Assembly: GCA_934511465.1 (NCBI GenBank)
Contig: CAKSWG010000036.1
Span: 1-17,811 of the forward strand
DNA: 17,811 nucleotides
Direction: 5' to 3'
Source of the DNA: an uncultured Faecalibacterium sp.
GTDB lineage: Bacteria > Bacillota > Clostridia > Oscillospirales > Ruminococcaceae
Below, piece by piece: positions 1 to 8,121 of this stretch (position 1 is the stretch's first letter; each line of letters begins with the position of its first letter). The notes below the pieces were generated by a model. The model had not been told where the DNA came from. It worked only from the letters and a program-made list of their open reading frames with translations, and searched no databases. A program made the position numbers and the translations under genes.

Positions 1-840
1 ATGCGCAGCGACAAGGGCCAGCTGCTGAGCGATGCCGGCCCCTCTACCCCTGTGGAGATCACCGGCCTGACCGCAGTACCGGAAGCAGGCGACCTGTTTG
101 AGGCTGTTGAGGACGAGCGTCTGGCCCGTGAGCTGGCCGAGCAGCGCATTGCTGCCGCCAAGGAGAAGCAGTTCTCTGCCTTCCAGAAGGTCACGCTGGA
201 TAACCTGTTCAGCCAGATGGCCCAGAACGACATGAAGGAACTGGCCATCGTGGTCAAAGCTGACGTGCAGGGTTCTGCCGAGGCCGTGAAGCAGAGTCTG
301 GAGAAGATCTCCAACGACGAAGTGCGCGTGCGCGTTATCCACGCCGGTGTCGGTGCCATCAGCAAGTCCGACGTGGATCTGGCCGATGCCTCCAACGCCA
401 TCATCATCGGCTTCAACGTCCGCCCGGACAACGTGGCCAAGGAAGAAGCCGCTGCCACCAAGGTGGAAATGCGTATGTACCGCGTCATCTACGACGCCAT
501 CAACGATGTCACCGACGCTATGAAGGGTATGCTGGCACCCAAGTTCCGCGAGGTCTCTCTGGGCGAACTGCAGGTGCGTCAGGTGTACAAGATCTCCAAC
601 GTGGGCACCGTTGCAGGCTGCCGCGTGACCAGCGGCAAGATCACCCGCGACAGCAAGGTGCGCGTGGTGCGTGACGGCATCGTGATCACCGAGGACGAGA
701 TCGCATCCCTGAAGCGCTTCAAGGACGATGCCAAGGAAGTGGCCGAGGGCTACGAGTGCGGCGTTACGCTGGCAAAGTTTGCTGACGTCAAGGAAGGCGA
801 TGTGTACGAGGCCTTCAAGATGGAAGAGTACCGCGATTAA
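1..840 (+). CDS. infB: Translation initiation factor IF-2, C-terminal part (5' end outside window)
   Basis: This is the last 279 residues of IF-2, the GTPase that places initiator fMet-tRNA on the small ribosomal subunit and promotes subunit joining. The fragment opens inside domain II, at the stretch [11 protein letters not shown] followed by VPEAGD, which is typical of IF-2. It continues through a charged linker helix (about 36-75), domain III (about 78-180, with [11 protein letters not shown] and [13 protein letters not shown]) and the C-terminal fMet-tRNA binding beta-barrel (about 185-279, around [21 protein letters not shown]). The G domain and N-terminal region lie upstream of the window, so the ATG at base 1 is an internal methionine, not the start. 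The gene heads the visible part of the conserved infB-rbfA-nrnA-truB-ribF operon. A structured repeat separates it from rbfA. Identification rests on whole-length recognisable family sequence. Confidence 0.97.
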   Translation: MRSDKGQLLSDAGPSTPVEITGLTAVPEAGDLFEAVEDERLARELAEQRIAAAKEKQFSAFQKVTLDNLFSQMAQNDMKELAIVVKADVQGSAEAVKQSLEKISNDEVRVRVIHAGVGAISKSDVDLADASNAIIIGFNVRPDNVAKEEAAATKVEMRMYRVIYDAINDVTDAMKGMLAPKFREVSLGELQVRQVYKISNVGTVAGCRVTSGKITRDSKVRVVRDGIVITEDEIASLKRFKDDAKEVAEGYECGVTLAKFADVKEGDVYEAFKMEEYRD

Positions 841-851
841 GATCTGAAATG

Positions 852-986
852 ACCCTCTCCGTCATTGCTGGCGCAATGCCACCTCCCCCGAGGTGGGAGG
901 TTTGCTGAGAAACGGAACGTTTGCCGTATCCACGCAAAAAGCTCGCCCCTCGGGAGAGCTGCCGAGCGAAGCGAGGCTGAGAGGGT
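852..986 (+). repeat. Interspersed structured repeat, copy 1 (between infB and rbfA)
   Basis: A non-coding block with imperfect terminal inverted repeats: it begins ACCCTCTCCGTC and ends GCTGAGAGGGT. Inside are several hairpins: CATTGC/GCAATG (from 863), ACCTCCC/GGGAGGT (881-901), AGCTCgCCC/GGGaGAGCT (940-960) and GCC..GC/GC..GGC (961-977). The same architecture and long stretches of the same sequence recur at 13966-14128 in the same genomic orientation, including GTATCCAC, AAGCTCGCCC and CGGGAGAGCTG, while the middle differs. It carries no transposase. It looks like a small non-autonomous mobile or REP/MITE-like element. I see no target-site duplication. It sits inside an operon, so it is transcribed and may form an intercistronic RNA structure. 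Confidence 0.75.
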
Positions 987-1008
987 TTTCTTTTATAAGG
1001 AGAATACT

Positions 1009-1401
1009 ATGTCTCAGAAAAATATGGGCCGTCTGGCGCAGGATATGAAGCGCGAGATCATTGCCATCATCGGCAGGCTGAAGGACCCGCGTCTGGAGGG
1101 CGGTCTTTTGACCGTCACCCGTCTGGATGTGACCCCGGATCTGGATGTGGCCAAGGTATACGTGAGCGTGATGGGCCGCGAGGACGGCCCAAAGCCTGCG
1201 ATCGAAGCGCTGAACCGCGCAGCGGGCCATGTGCGCACCGAAGTGAGCAAGAAGATGCACATCCGCAAGGCGCCCCGCTTCATCTTTGTGGAGGACGACG
1301 GCGCCGCCTACGCAGCCCACATCAACGAGCTGCTCCGCACGCTGAATGTGAGCGGTGATGTCGACGCGGAAGCCGGCGCACCGGAGGAGACCGAGGAATA
1401 A
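1009..1401 (+). CDS. rbfA: Ribosome-binding factor A
   Basis: A 130-residue protein of the RbfA family, which binds the 30S subunit near the 5' end of 16S rRNA during late maturation and cold adaptation. The family pattern is visible: an N-terminal helix (RLAQDMKREIIAIIGRLKDPRL), the strand GLLTVTRLDVTPDLDVAKVYVSV, the helix around EALNRAAGHVRTEVSKKMHIRKAPRFIF, and a C-terminal helix ending in an acidic tail. The KH-like single domain fills nearly the whole length, as usual for the family. The start at 1009 is chosen because AAGGAG lies at 997-1002, six bases before the ATG. The open frame continues upstream to 865, but that extension is encoded by the repeat and is not credible protein. It follows infB and precedes the DHH phosphoesterase gene by 29 bases, the normal order in this operon. 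Confidence 0.95.
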   Translation: MSQKNMGRLAQDMKREIIAIIGRLKDPRLEGGLLTVTRLDVTPDLDVAKVYVSVMGREDGPKPAIEALNRAAGHVRTEVSKKMHIRKAPRFIFVEDDGAAYAAHINELLRTLNVSGDVDAEAGAPEETEE

Positions 1402-1430
1402 TTCCGCCTGCGGAAAGGATGGATCATGGA

Positions 1431-2408
1431 ATGACAGAACAGTTGAATGTGCAGCAGATGGCCCAGCGCCTGATGTCTGCGGACAACATTTTGATTCTGT
1501 GTCACAAAAACCCGGATGGCGACACCATCGGCTGCGGCAGTGCGCTGTACTGTGCGCTGAAAGCGCTGGAAAAAAACGCGGCAGTGCTCTGCTCCGATGC
1601 CGTTCCCAACCGGTATGCGTTTACCAACGCACACATGTTCAAGGGCGAGTTTGAGCCACAGGCGGTTGTAGCCGTGGACGTTGCCAGCGTGCAGCTGTTT
1701 GGCGAAAACAACGATGTACCAAAATACTCCCGCCATGTGGACTTTTGCATCGACCACCATGCAGGCAACAGCGGTTATGCCGAGTTCACCCTGCTGGACG
1801 GCCATGCTGCTGCTGCGGCGGAACTGCTGTATGAGGTGATCTGTGCCATGGGCGTGGCCATTACGCCCCACATCGCAGACTGCCTGTACACCGGCCTTGC
1901 CACTGATACCGGCTGCTTCCGCTTTTCGTCCACCACAGCCAACACCCACCTTGTGGCGGCAAAGCTCATTGAGGCGGGCTGCCATGTGGAGGAACTGAAC
2001 ACCCTGCTGTTCGACACCAAGCCCCGCGAGCGCATGGAGGCCGAGCGCATCGCCCGCAACCATCTGGAGTACCATCTGGATGGCCGGTGCGCGCTGATCT
2101 ACCTCACCCGGGACGAGATCGAGCAGAGCCATGTGGACCCGGCTGACTTGGAAGAGTTGACCAGCCTGCCCGTGAGCATTGAGGGCGTCAAGGTGGGCCT
2201 GACCCTGCGCCAGCAGCCCGGCGGCAGCTACCGCATCAGTGTGCGCACCGCAAAAGGCGTGGACGCCTGCGCCATTGCGCGGCGTCTGGGCGGCGGCGGC
2301 CATGCCCGTGCAGCCGGATGTGAGCTGCTGGGCAACTTGGAAAATACCAAGAATGCGATCCTGGCCGAAGTGGAAGCCGAATTGGACGCACCGCAGGAGG
2401 AAGCATAA
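1431..2408 (+). CDS. nrnA: DHH/DHHA1 phosphoesterase, NrnA-type oligoribonuclease / pAp phosphatase
   Basis: A 325-residue DHH-superfamily phosphoesterase. NrnA proteins degrade RNA dinucleotides to pentamers and dephosphorylate 3'-phosphoadenosine 5'-phosphate with Mn2+. Visible metal-binding motifs are HKNPDGD (25-31), the aspartate in VAVDVASV (D83), DHH (108-110) and a further acidic motif in TDTGCFRFSS; the C-terminal DHHA1 domain ends in GGGGHARAAG (287-296), the substrate-binding glycine motif. The position between rbfA and truB is the standard one in Firmicutes. Start choice: an in-frame ATG at 1419 directly abuts the AAAGG at 1414-1418 and so has no usable spacing, whereas the ATG at 1431 has that site about 11 bases upstream; I favour 1431. 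The stop at 2406-2408 is followed immediately by the truB ATG, which suggests translational coupling. Confidence 0.9.
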   Translation: MTEQLNVQQMAQRLMSADNILILCHKNPDGDTIGCGSALYCALKALEKNAAVLCSDAVPNRYAFTNAHMFKGEFEPQAVVAVDVASVQLFGENNDVPKYSRHVDFCIDHHAGNSGYAEFTLLDGHAAAAAELLYEVICAMGVAITPHIADCLYTGLATDTGCFRFSSTTANTHLVAAKLIEAGCHVEELNTLLFDTKPRERMEAERIARNHLEYHLDGRCALIYLTRDEIEQSHVDPADLEELTSLPVSIEGVKVGLTLRQQPGGSYRISVRTAKGVDACAIARRLGGGGHARAAGCELLGNLENTKNAILAEVEAELDAPQEEA

Positions 2409-3293
2409 ATGCAGGGCATCCTGATCGTAGACAAGCCCATGGGCTGGACCAGCTTCGATGTGGTGGCAAAGCTGCGCGGCGTGCTGGGCACCCGCAAGCT
2501 GGGCCACAGTGGCACGCTGGACCCCATGGCCACCGGCGTGCTGCCGGTGTTCTGCGGCGGTGCCAGCAAGGCAGTGGACCTACAGCTGGACCACGATAAA
2601 AGCTACCGCGCCACGCTCCGGCTGGGTGCACGCACGGATACCGGCGATGTGACCGGCACCGTGCTGGAGACCGCACCCGTCACCGCCGGGGAGCAGGAAT
2701 TGCTGGCGGTGCTGCCGCAGTTCATCGGCCCGCAGATGCAGGTGCCGCCCATGTACTCGGCCATCAAGCTGAACGGCCAGCCGCTGTACAAGCTGGCCCG
2801 CGAGGGTGTGACCGTGGAGCGCAAGGCCCGGCCCATTGAGATCTACCGCATCACCTACGGCGGCAGCCCGGCGGAGAATGAATATGTGCTGGACGTAAAG
2901 TGCTCCAAGGGCACCTACATCCGCACCCTGCTGGAGGACATTGCCGCCGCCATGGGCCAGAAGGGCACCATGAGCGCGCTGCGCCGCACGGCGGCGGGCG
3001 TCTACACCGAAGCCGATGCCCACACGCTGGAAGAGATCCTTGCCGCCAAAGAGCAGGGCCCGGACGCACTGGAAGCGTTGATGCTGCCGGTGGAGAGCGT
3101 GTTCGAGAGCCTGCCGCTGCTGGTGGTGGAGCCGTGGGTGGAGCAGCATTTGTACAACGGCTGTCCCACCAGCCGCTACCCGGCAGCAGATGGCCGCTAC
3201 CGGGTGCGCAATGCCGCCGGGCAGTTTTTGGGCCTTGCCAACATCGTGCAGGGCGTGCTCCGGGTAGAAAAGCTGTTCGTAGAACGCGGCTGA
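2409..3293 (+). CDS. truB: tRNA pseudouridine(55) synthase
   Basis: A 294-residue TruB-family synthase that isomerises uridine 55 in the T-arm of tRNAs to pseudouridine. The N-terminus GILIVDKPMGWTSFDVV is the family signature. The catalytic aspartate is D38 within KLGHSGTLDPMATGVLP, and the active-site segments around YSAIKLNGQPLYKLAREG and the RNA-contacting KCSKGTYIRTL are intact. The C-terminal 60 or so residues form a small PUA-like extension, shorter than in the E. coli protein and in the range of many Firmicutes forms. The ATG starts directly after the previous gene's stop, with AGGAGG at 2395-2400 located inside the end of the upstream gene, so the two are probably translationally coupled. 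The next gene, ribF, follows after 87 bases. Confidence 0.96.
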   Translation: MQGILIVDKPMGWTSFDVVAKLRGVLGTRKLGHSGTLDPMATGVLPVFCGGASKAVDLQLDHDKSYRATLRLGARTDTGDVTGTVLETAPVTAGEQELLAVLPQFIGPQMQVPPMYSAIKLNGQPLYKLAREGVTVERKARPIEIYRITYGGSPAENEYVLDVKCSKGTYIRTLLEDIAAAMGQKGTMSALRRTAAGVYTEADAHTLEEILAAKEQGPDALEALMLPVESVFESLPLLVVEPWVEQHLYNGCPTSRYPAADGRYRVRNAAGQFLGLANIVQGVLRVEKLFVERG

Positions 3294-3302
3294 GCACCCG
3301 AT

Positions 3303-3330
3303 ACGGCTGCCCCTGCGGGGGGAGTGCCGT
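3303..3330 (+). other. Short imperfect hairpin between truB and ribF
   Basis: ACGGC (3303-3307) pairs with GCCGT (3326-3330), with an inner CCCC/GGGG pairing. It is followed by CTTATATTTG, not a clean T-run, so it is at most a weak terminator or processing site that would lower ribF expression relative to truB. Function is not shown. Confidence 0.3.
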
Positions 3331-3380
3331 CTTATATTTGTGCTTTGGCCAAAACTGAAAGTAAAAAGGAACCAGAATCC

Positions 3381-4298
3381 ATGCAGATCATTTCACAGTT
3401 TGCACCGCTGCCGCTGGCCCAGCCCCAAAAGGGAACTGCGGTGGCAATGGGCTTCTTTGACGGTATCCACATCGGCCACCGCGCGGTGATCGAAAGCGCG
3501 GTGCAGTGGGCCAAGACCCACGATGCTGCACCGACGGTGTTCACCTTCAAGCTGCCGGTGGTGAATAAGATGAAGGGCAGGCGCCTGCTTTCCACAGCGG
3601 ACAAGCATGCGCTCATTGCAAGCCTTGGTGTGGAATATTACCTCACGCCGGACTTTGAGGAGATCAAGGGCCTGACGCCGGAGCAGTTCGTGCTGGGCAT
3701 CGTGCGGGACTGCCGCGCCCGGGCACTGGTCTGCGGCGAAAACTTCACCTTTGGGGCCAAAGCTGCCGGAAACCCGGAGCTGCTGCGCACCTTGTGCGAG
3801 CCACTGGGCGTAAAGGTGATCGTGGTGCCCATGGCGCAGTTTGAGGAAAAGCCGGTGTCCTCCACCCGCATCCGCACCGCGCTGGAAGGCGGCGACATCC
3901 CGGCAGCAAACGCCATGCTGGGGATGCCCTACGCCATCCGGTTCGAGGTGCAGCACGGTGCAGGTCTGGGCCATACGCTGGGGGTGCCCACCATCAACCA
4001 GCTGTACCCCGAGGGCTTTCAGCTGCCCCGCAGCGGCATCTATATCACCCGCACCTTCATCGGCGGCAAATGGTATCCTTCGGCCACCGGCCTTGGCAGC
4101 CGTCCCACCGTCAACGACGACGCCACCAAGGTGACCTGTGAGACCTTCATTCCGGGCTTTTCCGGCGACCTCTACGGCACCGACCCGGTGGTGGAGTTCC
4201 ACGCCTACCTCAGCCCCAGCAAAAAGTTTGATACGCTGGACGAGCTGCGGGCCTGCATCAACAACGCTGCAAAGCGTGCGCAGGAATATTTTGCATAA
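3381..4298 (+). CDS. ribF: Bifunctional riboflavin kinase / FAD synthetase
   Basis: A 305-residue RibF protein that phosphorylates riboflavin to FMN and adenylylates FMN to FAD. The N-terminal nucleotidyltransferase domain carries GFFDGIHIGH (24-33), CGENFTFG (118-125) and SSTRIR (160-165). The C-terminal riboflavin kinase domain carries GLGHTLGVPTIN (195-206, the PTxN metal and ATP motif), the strand SGIYITRTF, the GLGSRPTVND loop (the family's NIGxRPT with a changed start), and E254 in CETFIPGFSGDLYG, the expected catalytic base. The common histidine after that glutamate-threonine pair (ETH) is a phenylalanine here. Start: the ATG at 3381 has AAAAAGGA at 3363-3370, ten bases upstream; the open frame reaches back to 3324 but without a ribosome binding site. 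It is the last gene of the infB operon and is followed by a strong terminator. Confidence 0.94.
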   Translation: MQIISQFAPLPLAQPQKGTAVAMGFFDGIHIGHRAVIESAVQWAKTHDAAPTVFTFKLPVVNKMKGRRLLSTADKHALIASLGVEYYLTPDFEEIKGLTPEQFVLGIVRDCRARALVCGENFTFGAKAAGNPELLRTLCEPLGVKVIVVPMAQFEEKPVSSTRIRTALEGGDIPAANAMLGMPYAIRFEVQHGAGLGHTLGVPTINQLYPEGFQLPRSGIYITRTFIGGKWYPSATGLGSRPTVNDDATKVTCETFIPGFSGDLYGTDPVVEFHAYLSPSKKFDTLDELRACINNAAKRAQEYFA

Positions 4299-4309
4299 GT
4301 GTGCATAAG

Positions 4310-4354
4310 AAAAAGACCTGTCCCTCCGGAGAACCCGGAAAGGCAGGTCTTTTT
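4310..4354. terminator. Bidirectional intrinsic terminator between ribF and tsaD
   Basis: AAAAAGACCTG (4310-4320) pairs perfectly with CAGGTCTTTTT (4344-4354). The loop contains a second short CCGG pairing. The 3' arm ends in a T-run on both strands, so it can terminate the plus-strand infB-ribF operon and the minus-strand polA-tsaD operon, whose stop codons flank it on either side. Confidence 0.92.
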
Positions 4355-4360
4355 TGCTGC

Positions 4361-5368
4361 TTATTCGTAGTCGATGGGTAAAGTAGGCAGGCCGTTCAGC
4401 TCCAGCCCGGCAGTGTGCCCGGCAATGTACTGGTAATACCCCTGCGCCGCGATCATAGCGCCGTTGTCACCGCAGAATTTCAGTTCCGGCAGGTAGACCT
4501 TGGCGCCCAGCTTCTGGGCACCATCGTTCACCAGCTGGCGCAACCGTCCGTTGGCGGCAACGCCGCCCGCCAGACACACCTGCTTTGCACCGGTATCTGC
4601 AGCAGCCAGCAGCAGCTTTTCGGCCAGAATGCCCGCAATGCGCTCCTGAAAGCTGGCGGCAAGGTCTGGTACGTTCACTTCTTCCCCCTTCATCTGAGCC
4701 TTGTTCACCTCGTTCAGCACGGCGGTCTTCAGGCCGGAAAAGCTCACGTTGTATTTGCCCTCCACATGGGGCACCGGCAGGCGGTAAGCCTTGGGGTCGC
4801 CGGTCTTGGCGGCGTTGGCCACGCTGGGGCCGCCGGGATAGGGCAGACCCAGCGTGCGGGCCACCTTGTCAAAGGCTTCACCGGCGGCATCGTCCACCGT
4901 GTGGCCGAGGATGTGGTAGTGGGTGTAGTCCTGCACCTCCACGATGTGGCTGTGCCCGCCGGAGGCCACCAGACAGAGGAAGGGCGGCTTCAGCTCCGGA
5001 TGGGTCAGATAGAGTGCGGCGATGTGTCCCCGCAGATGGTGCACCGGTACCAGCGGCTTGCCCGCTGAGTAGGCCAGACCCTTGGCAAAGTTCACGCCCA
5101 CCAGCACCGCGCCGATGAGCCCCGGCGCAAAGGTGACGGCTACGGCGTCCACATCGTCGATGGTCTTGTCTGCGTCCAGCAAAGCTTTTTTGACCGTGGC
5201 GCTGATAAATTCGCAGTGGCGGCGGCTGGCGATCTCCGGCACAACGCCGCCGTAAAGAGCCTGTTCTTTGACGCTGGTGGAGATGACGTTGCTCAGCAGA
5301 TGCCGCCCGTCCTCCACAAGCGCTGCGGCGGTCTCGTCGCAGGTGGATTCAATTCCTAAGATGATCAT
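4361..5368 (-). CDS. tsaD: tRNA N6-adenosine threonylcarbamoyltransferase
   Basis: A 335-residue TsaD (Kae1/YgjD) protein, the catalytic subunit that transfers the threonylcarbamoyl group from TC-AMP to A37 of ANN-decoding tRNAs, working with TsaB and TsaE. Visible motifs are IESTCDETAAALVEDG (6-21), the metal-binding histidines H111 and H115 in HHLRGHIAA, ASGGHSHI, GEAFDKVARTLGLPYPGGPSV, SGLKTAV, LAGGVAANGRLR, and the third metal ligand D301 in CGDNGAMIA. All expected residues are present and the length is normal. The ATG at 5368 lies only three bases after the polA stop; a GGAGG within the last polA codons is about 11 bases upstream, so translation is probably coupled to polA. No separate promoter is visible inside the 3' end of polA. 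tsaB and tsaE are not in the window. Confidence 0.96.
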   Translation of the reverse strand: MIILGIESTCDETAAALVEDGRHLLSNVISTSVKEQALYGGVVPEIASRRHCEFISATVKKALLDADKTIDDVDAVAVTFAPGLIGAVLVGVNFAKGLAYSAGKPLVPVHHLRGHIAALYLTHPELKPPFLCLVASGGHSHIVEVQDYTHYHILGHTVDDAAGEAFDKVARTLGLPYPGGPSVANAAKTGDPKAYRLPVPHVEGKYNVSFSGLKTAVLNEVNKAQMKGEEVNVPDLAASFQERIAGILAEKLLLAAADTGAKQVCLAGGVAANGRLRQLVNDGAQKLGAKVYLPELKFCGDNGAMIAAQGYYQYIAGHTAGLELNGLPTLPIDYE

Positions 5369-5371
5369 TTT

Positions 5372-7945
5372 TCAGTGGGCCTCCAGCCAGTTTTTGCCTG
5401 CGTGCACATCGGTGCTCAGGGGCACGGCGTACTGCACGCAGCCTTCCATTTCCTCCCGCAGGATCTGCGCGGCCTTTTCGGCTTCGGCCTGCGGGGCCTC
5501 CACGATCAGTTCGTCGTGGACGGTGAGGATCAGGCGGCTTTCCATTTTTTCGTCCCGCAGGCGCTTCCACACCCGCACCATAGCCAGTTTGATCACATCG
5601 GCGGCGGTGCCCTGAATGGGGGTGTTGCGGGCCATGCGCTCACCGCTGGAACGGACGTTGAAGTTGGAGCTGGAAAGCTCCGGCAGGGCGCGGCGGCGAC
5701 CAAACAGGGTGGAAACATAGCCAGTGGCTTTGGCGTCCGCGATGGTCTTGTCCATGTAGCCGCTTACTTTGGGGAAGGCGGCCAGATAGTTCTTGAGGAA
5801 GGCATCCGCTTCCTTCACGCTTACGCCGATGTCCTTGGCCAGACTGTAGGCACCCTTGCCGTACATGATGCCAAAGTTGATGGCCTTGGCGGAAGAGCGC
5901 AGGCGCGGCGTGACATCTTCCTGCGGGATGCCGTAAATTTTGGCGGCGGTGCTGCGGTGGATATCCTCACCGTTCAAAAACGCCTGCTGCATGTGCGCGT
6001 CGCCGGTGATATGGGCCAGAATGCGCAGTTCGATCTGGCTGTAGTCGGCATCCACCAGCACGCAGCCCGGCTTTGCGATGAAGTAGGCGCGCAGCTGGCT
6101 GCCCAGCTCGGTGCGGATGGGGATGTTCTGCAAGTTGGGGTTATCGGACGAAAGGCGTCCGGTGCGGGCCTCGGTCTGGTTGAAGGTGGAGTGGATGCGG
6201 CCATCCTCACCGATCACCTTCAAAAGGCCCTCCACATAGGTGGAGTTCAGCTTCTGGTAGGCGCGGTACTGCAAAATGTCCTCCACCAGCGGGTAGTCGC
6301 GCAGCTTTTCCAGCGTTTCGGCGTCCGTAGACCAGCCGCGCTGGGTCTTTTTGCCGTGGGGCAGGCCCATGGTGTCAAACAGCATCTCGCCCAGCTGCTT
6401 GGGGCTGTTGGGGTTAAAGCTGGCGCTGCCGGTCTCTATATGGATGCGGCCAAGCACCTGCTCCAGCTCGGTGCGCAGTCTTACGCCGAACTGCTCGATG
6501 CCGTCTTTGTCCACCAGCACGCCGGTGCGGGTCATGTCGGCCAGCACCTGTGCCAGCGGGAACTCGATCTCGCTGTAAAGCGCATCCTCGCCGCAGGAAG
6601 TGATCTCGGCCTTCATCTTGGCAAACAGATCGGCCAGACGCCCGGCATCCGGATAGTCTGCACAGGTAAAGGCGGCAGCAGCCTTGTAGCTGGGCACCAG
6701 CTCGCTGATCTGATATTTGGAGGCAGAGGCGTCCAGCAGGTAGGCGGCAAGCTTGCCGTCCCACACGATGCTGCTGCCCCAGCCGCCTGCGGCCATGGCC
6801 TTGGCGTAGAGGGGCGCCGCATGAAACACCTCCAGCTTCACGTCGGCATTGTCCAGCAGGCGTACAAGGTCGGCATCCTCCAGCGGGTAAACGGTGCATC
6901 CCTGCACGGCGTACCAGCTTTCCGGCTGCAAAAGAACGTTGCGGGTGCCCTGTTTGCCCATGACAGCCGGGCGGGAGGCCACCAGATAGGTGCCGGAGGG
7001 GGTCAGCGGCAAAGCTTCCAGCCCGGCTTCCGGCAGCTCAACGTCCGCTTCCTCTTCCGGTGCGGCGGGTGCAATGCCGTCCAGCCCAAAGCGCGGGATG
7101 AGGGAGTGGATCTCCAGTTCCTGTAACAGGCGCACGGCCTCGGCCTTGTTGCCTTCGCCCACGGTGTAGGCGCCCTCGGTGGTGTCGATGGGTGCATCGG
7201 TGCGGATGGTGCCGAGGGTGTGGCTCAACTGGGCCATCTCGCGGCATTCCAGCAGATGCTCCCGCTGCTTGGGCTTGATGCGTGCATCATCAATGTGCGC
7301 GTACACGCCTTCCTGCGAACCAAAGGTCTGCACAAGGGCAAGGGCAGTCTTTTCGCCAATGCCTTTTACGCCCGGGATATTATCGGAGGCGTCGCCCATC
7401 AGGCTCTTGACCTCAATGAGCTGCTTGGGCTCGATGCCGTATTTTTCGCGGATGGCATCCACATCCATGGTCACAGTCTTGCTGCGGCCCAGCACGGTGG
7501 CGGCCAGCAGCACGGTGGTGGTGTCGCTTACCAATTGCAGGCTGTCGCGGTCTCCCGTGGCAAGGAAGCAGTCGTCCCGCCGGGCGGCACAGGCGGCGGC
7601 CAGCGTGCCAAGGATATCATCCGCTTCCCAGCCTTCGGCGGTGACGGTGCGGTAGCCAAGGTCTGCCAGCAGCTCCTTGAGCACCGGCATCTGCTGGGCC
7701 AGCTCCTCGGGCATACCGTGGCGGGTGGCTTTGTAGCCATCGTACATTTTGTGGCGGAAGGTAGGAGCCTTCAGGTCAAAGGCCACGGCCACCTCGTCAG
7801 GCTCGCACTCCTTGAGCAGCGAGAGCAGGATATTCAAAAAGCCAAAAATGGCGTTGGTGTACCGTCCGTCCTTGGTGGTCAGCAGCTTGATGCCAAAAAA
7901 GGCGCGGTTGGCAATGCTGTTGCCGTCAATGACCAGTAAACGCAT
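5372..7945 (-). CDS. polA: DNA polymerase I
   Basis: An 857-residue family A DNA polymerase for Okazaki fragment processing and repair synthesis. The N-terminal 5'-3' exonuclease (FEN) domain (about 1-290) has VIDGNSIANRAFFG, EGWEADDILGTLA, GDRDSLQLV and GDASDNIPGVKGIGEKTA. The middle domain (about 320-470) has the shape of a 3'-5' exonuclease but the D-x-E of motif Exo I is absent (the strand reads GTYLVASRP), so proofreading is probably lost, as in Bacillus and Thermus enzymes. The polymerase domain has motif A DYSQIELR (D634), the O-helix KAINFGIMYG (K687, F691, Y695) and motif C VHDELIVE (D811). The start at 7945 is set by GGAGGG eight or so bases upstream; the frame is open up to 8062, but that part covers a promoter and terminator. 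tsaD follows three bases after the stop. Confidence 0.97.
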   Translation of the reverse strand: MRLLVIDGNSIANRAFFGIKLLTTKDGRYTNAIFGFLNILLSLLKECEPDEVAVAFDLKAPTFRHKMYDGYKATRHGMPEELAQQMPVLKELLADLGYRTVTAEGWEADDILGTLAAACAARRDDCFLATGDRDSLQLVSDTTTVLLAATVLGRSKTVTMDVDAIREKYGIEPKQLIEVKSLMGDASDNIPGVKGIGEKTALALVQTFGSQEGVYAHIDDARIKPKQREHLLECREMAQLSHTLGTIRTDAPIDTTEGAYTVGEGNKAEAVRLLQELEIHSLIPRFGLDGIAPAAPEEEADVELPEAGLEALPLTPSGTYLVASRPAVMGKQGTRNVLLQPESWYAVQGCTVYPLEDADLVRLLDNADVKLEVFHAAPLYAKAMAAGGWGSSIVWDGKLAAYLLDASASKYQISELVPSYKAAAAFTCADYPDAGRLADLFAKMKAEITSCGEDALYSEIEFPLAQVLADMTRTGVLVDKDGIEQFGVRLRTELEQVLGRIHIETGSASFNPNSPKQLGEMLFDTMGLPHGKKTQRGWSTDAETLEKLRDYPLVEDILQYRAYQKLNSTYVEGLLKVIGEDGRIHSTFNQTEARTGRLSSDNPNLQNIPIRTELGSQLRAYFIAKPGCVLVDADYSQIELRILAHITGDAHMQQAFLNGEDIHRSTAAKIYGIPQEDVTPRLRSSAKAINFGIMYGKGAYSLAKDIGVSVKEADAFLKNYLAAFPKVSGYMDKTIADAKATGYVSTLFGRRRALPELSSSNFNVRSSGERMARNTPIQGTAADVIKLAMVRVWKRLRDEKMESRLILTVHDELIVEAPQAEAEKAAQILREEMEGCVQYAVPLSTDVHAGKNWLEAH

Positions 7946-7981
7946 AGTCGTGTCCCTCCATTGCAGTATTACACATTTGAT

Positions 7982-7990
7982 AGTATAACA
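7982..7990 (-). promoter_or_regulatory. Extended -10 promoter of polA
   Basis: On the minus strand TGT precedes TATACT (7987-7982), giving the extended -10 form TGnTATACT. No -35 match stands at 17 bases (CCCCGC). Initiation would be near 7975, leaving a 5' leader of about 30 bases before the GGAGGG and the polA ATG. It lies downstream of the terminator at 8021-8063, so polA has its own promoter. Confidence 0.65.
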
Positions 7991-8020
7991 CAAAACCGCG
8001 CCCAGCGGGGGATTTTTACA

Positions 8021-8063
8021 AAAAAATGACCGCCCACAGTCTACCAAACACTGAGCGGTCATT
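8021..8063 (-). terminator. Intrinsic terminator of the small transcript upstream of polA
   Basis: Read on the minus strand, AATGACCGC (8063-8055) pairs with GCGGTCATT (8033-8025), with an inner CAGT/ACTG pairing extending the stem. A T-run follows at 8026-8021 with more T-rich sequence to 8012. On the plus strand the hairpin is followed by ATTCTTATTG, so it works mainly for minus-strand transcription. It would also end any read-through from the ferredoxin gene. Confidence 0.8.
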
Positions 8064-8115
8064 CTTATTGACTTCTTAGCCGAAGGGAGCTGACCATGCG
8101 GACAGCACCTTTTCT
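8021..8115 (-). ncRNA. Candidate small RNA (about 95 nt) or terminated leader upstream of polA
   Basis: A short transcription unit on the minus strand is defined by a consensus promoter (8122-8150) and an intrinsic terminator (8021-8063), with predicted start near 8115. No conserved protein gene lies inside. The RNA has a 5' part with GCUG/CAGC pairing, a C-rich stretch (AGCUCCCUUCGG) that could pair with purine-rich ribosome binding sites, and the terminator hairpin. Alternatively it is an attenuator: a 10-codon frame (8097-8065, MVSSLRLRSQ) has a weak AAAAGG ten bases upstream, and its stop lies one base before the terminator stem. I do not recognise it as SRP RNA, 6S RNA, tmRNA or RNase P RNA. 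Confidence 0.5.
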
Positions 8116-8121
8116 ATTTGT

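Noticed and set aside
5375..7126. 583-codon plus-strand open frame opposite polA
   Set aside because: It is fully antisense to a polA gene with every catalytic motif. The encoded sequence has no family features, and long antisense frames are expected from GC-rich codon bias.
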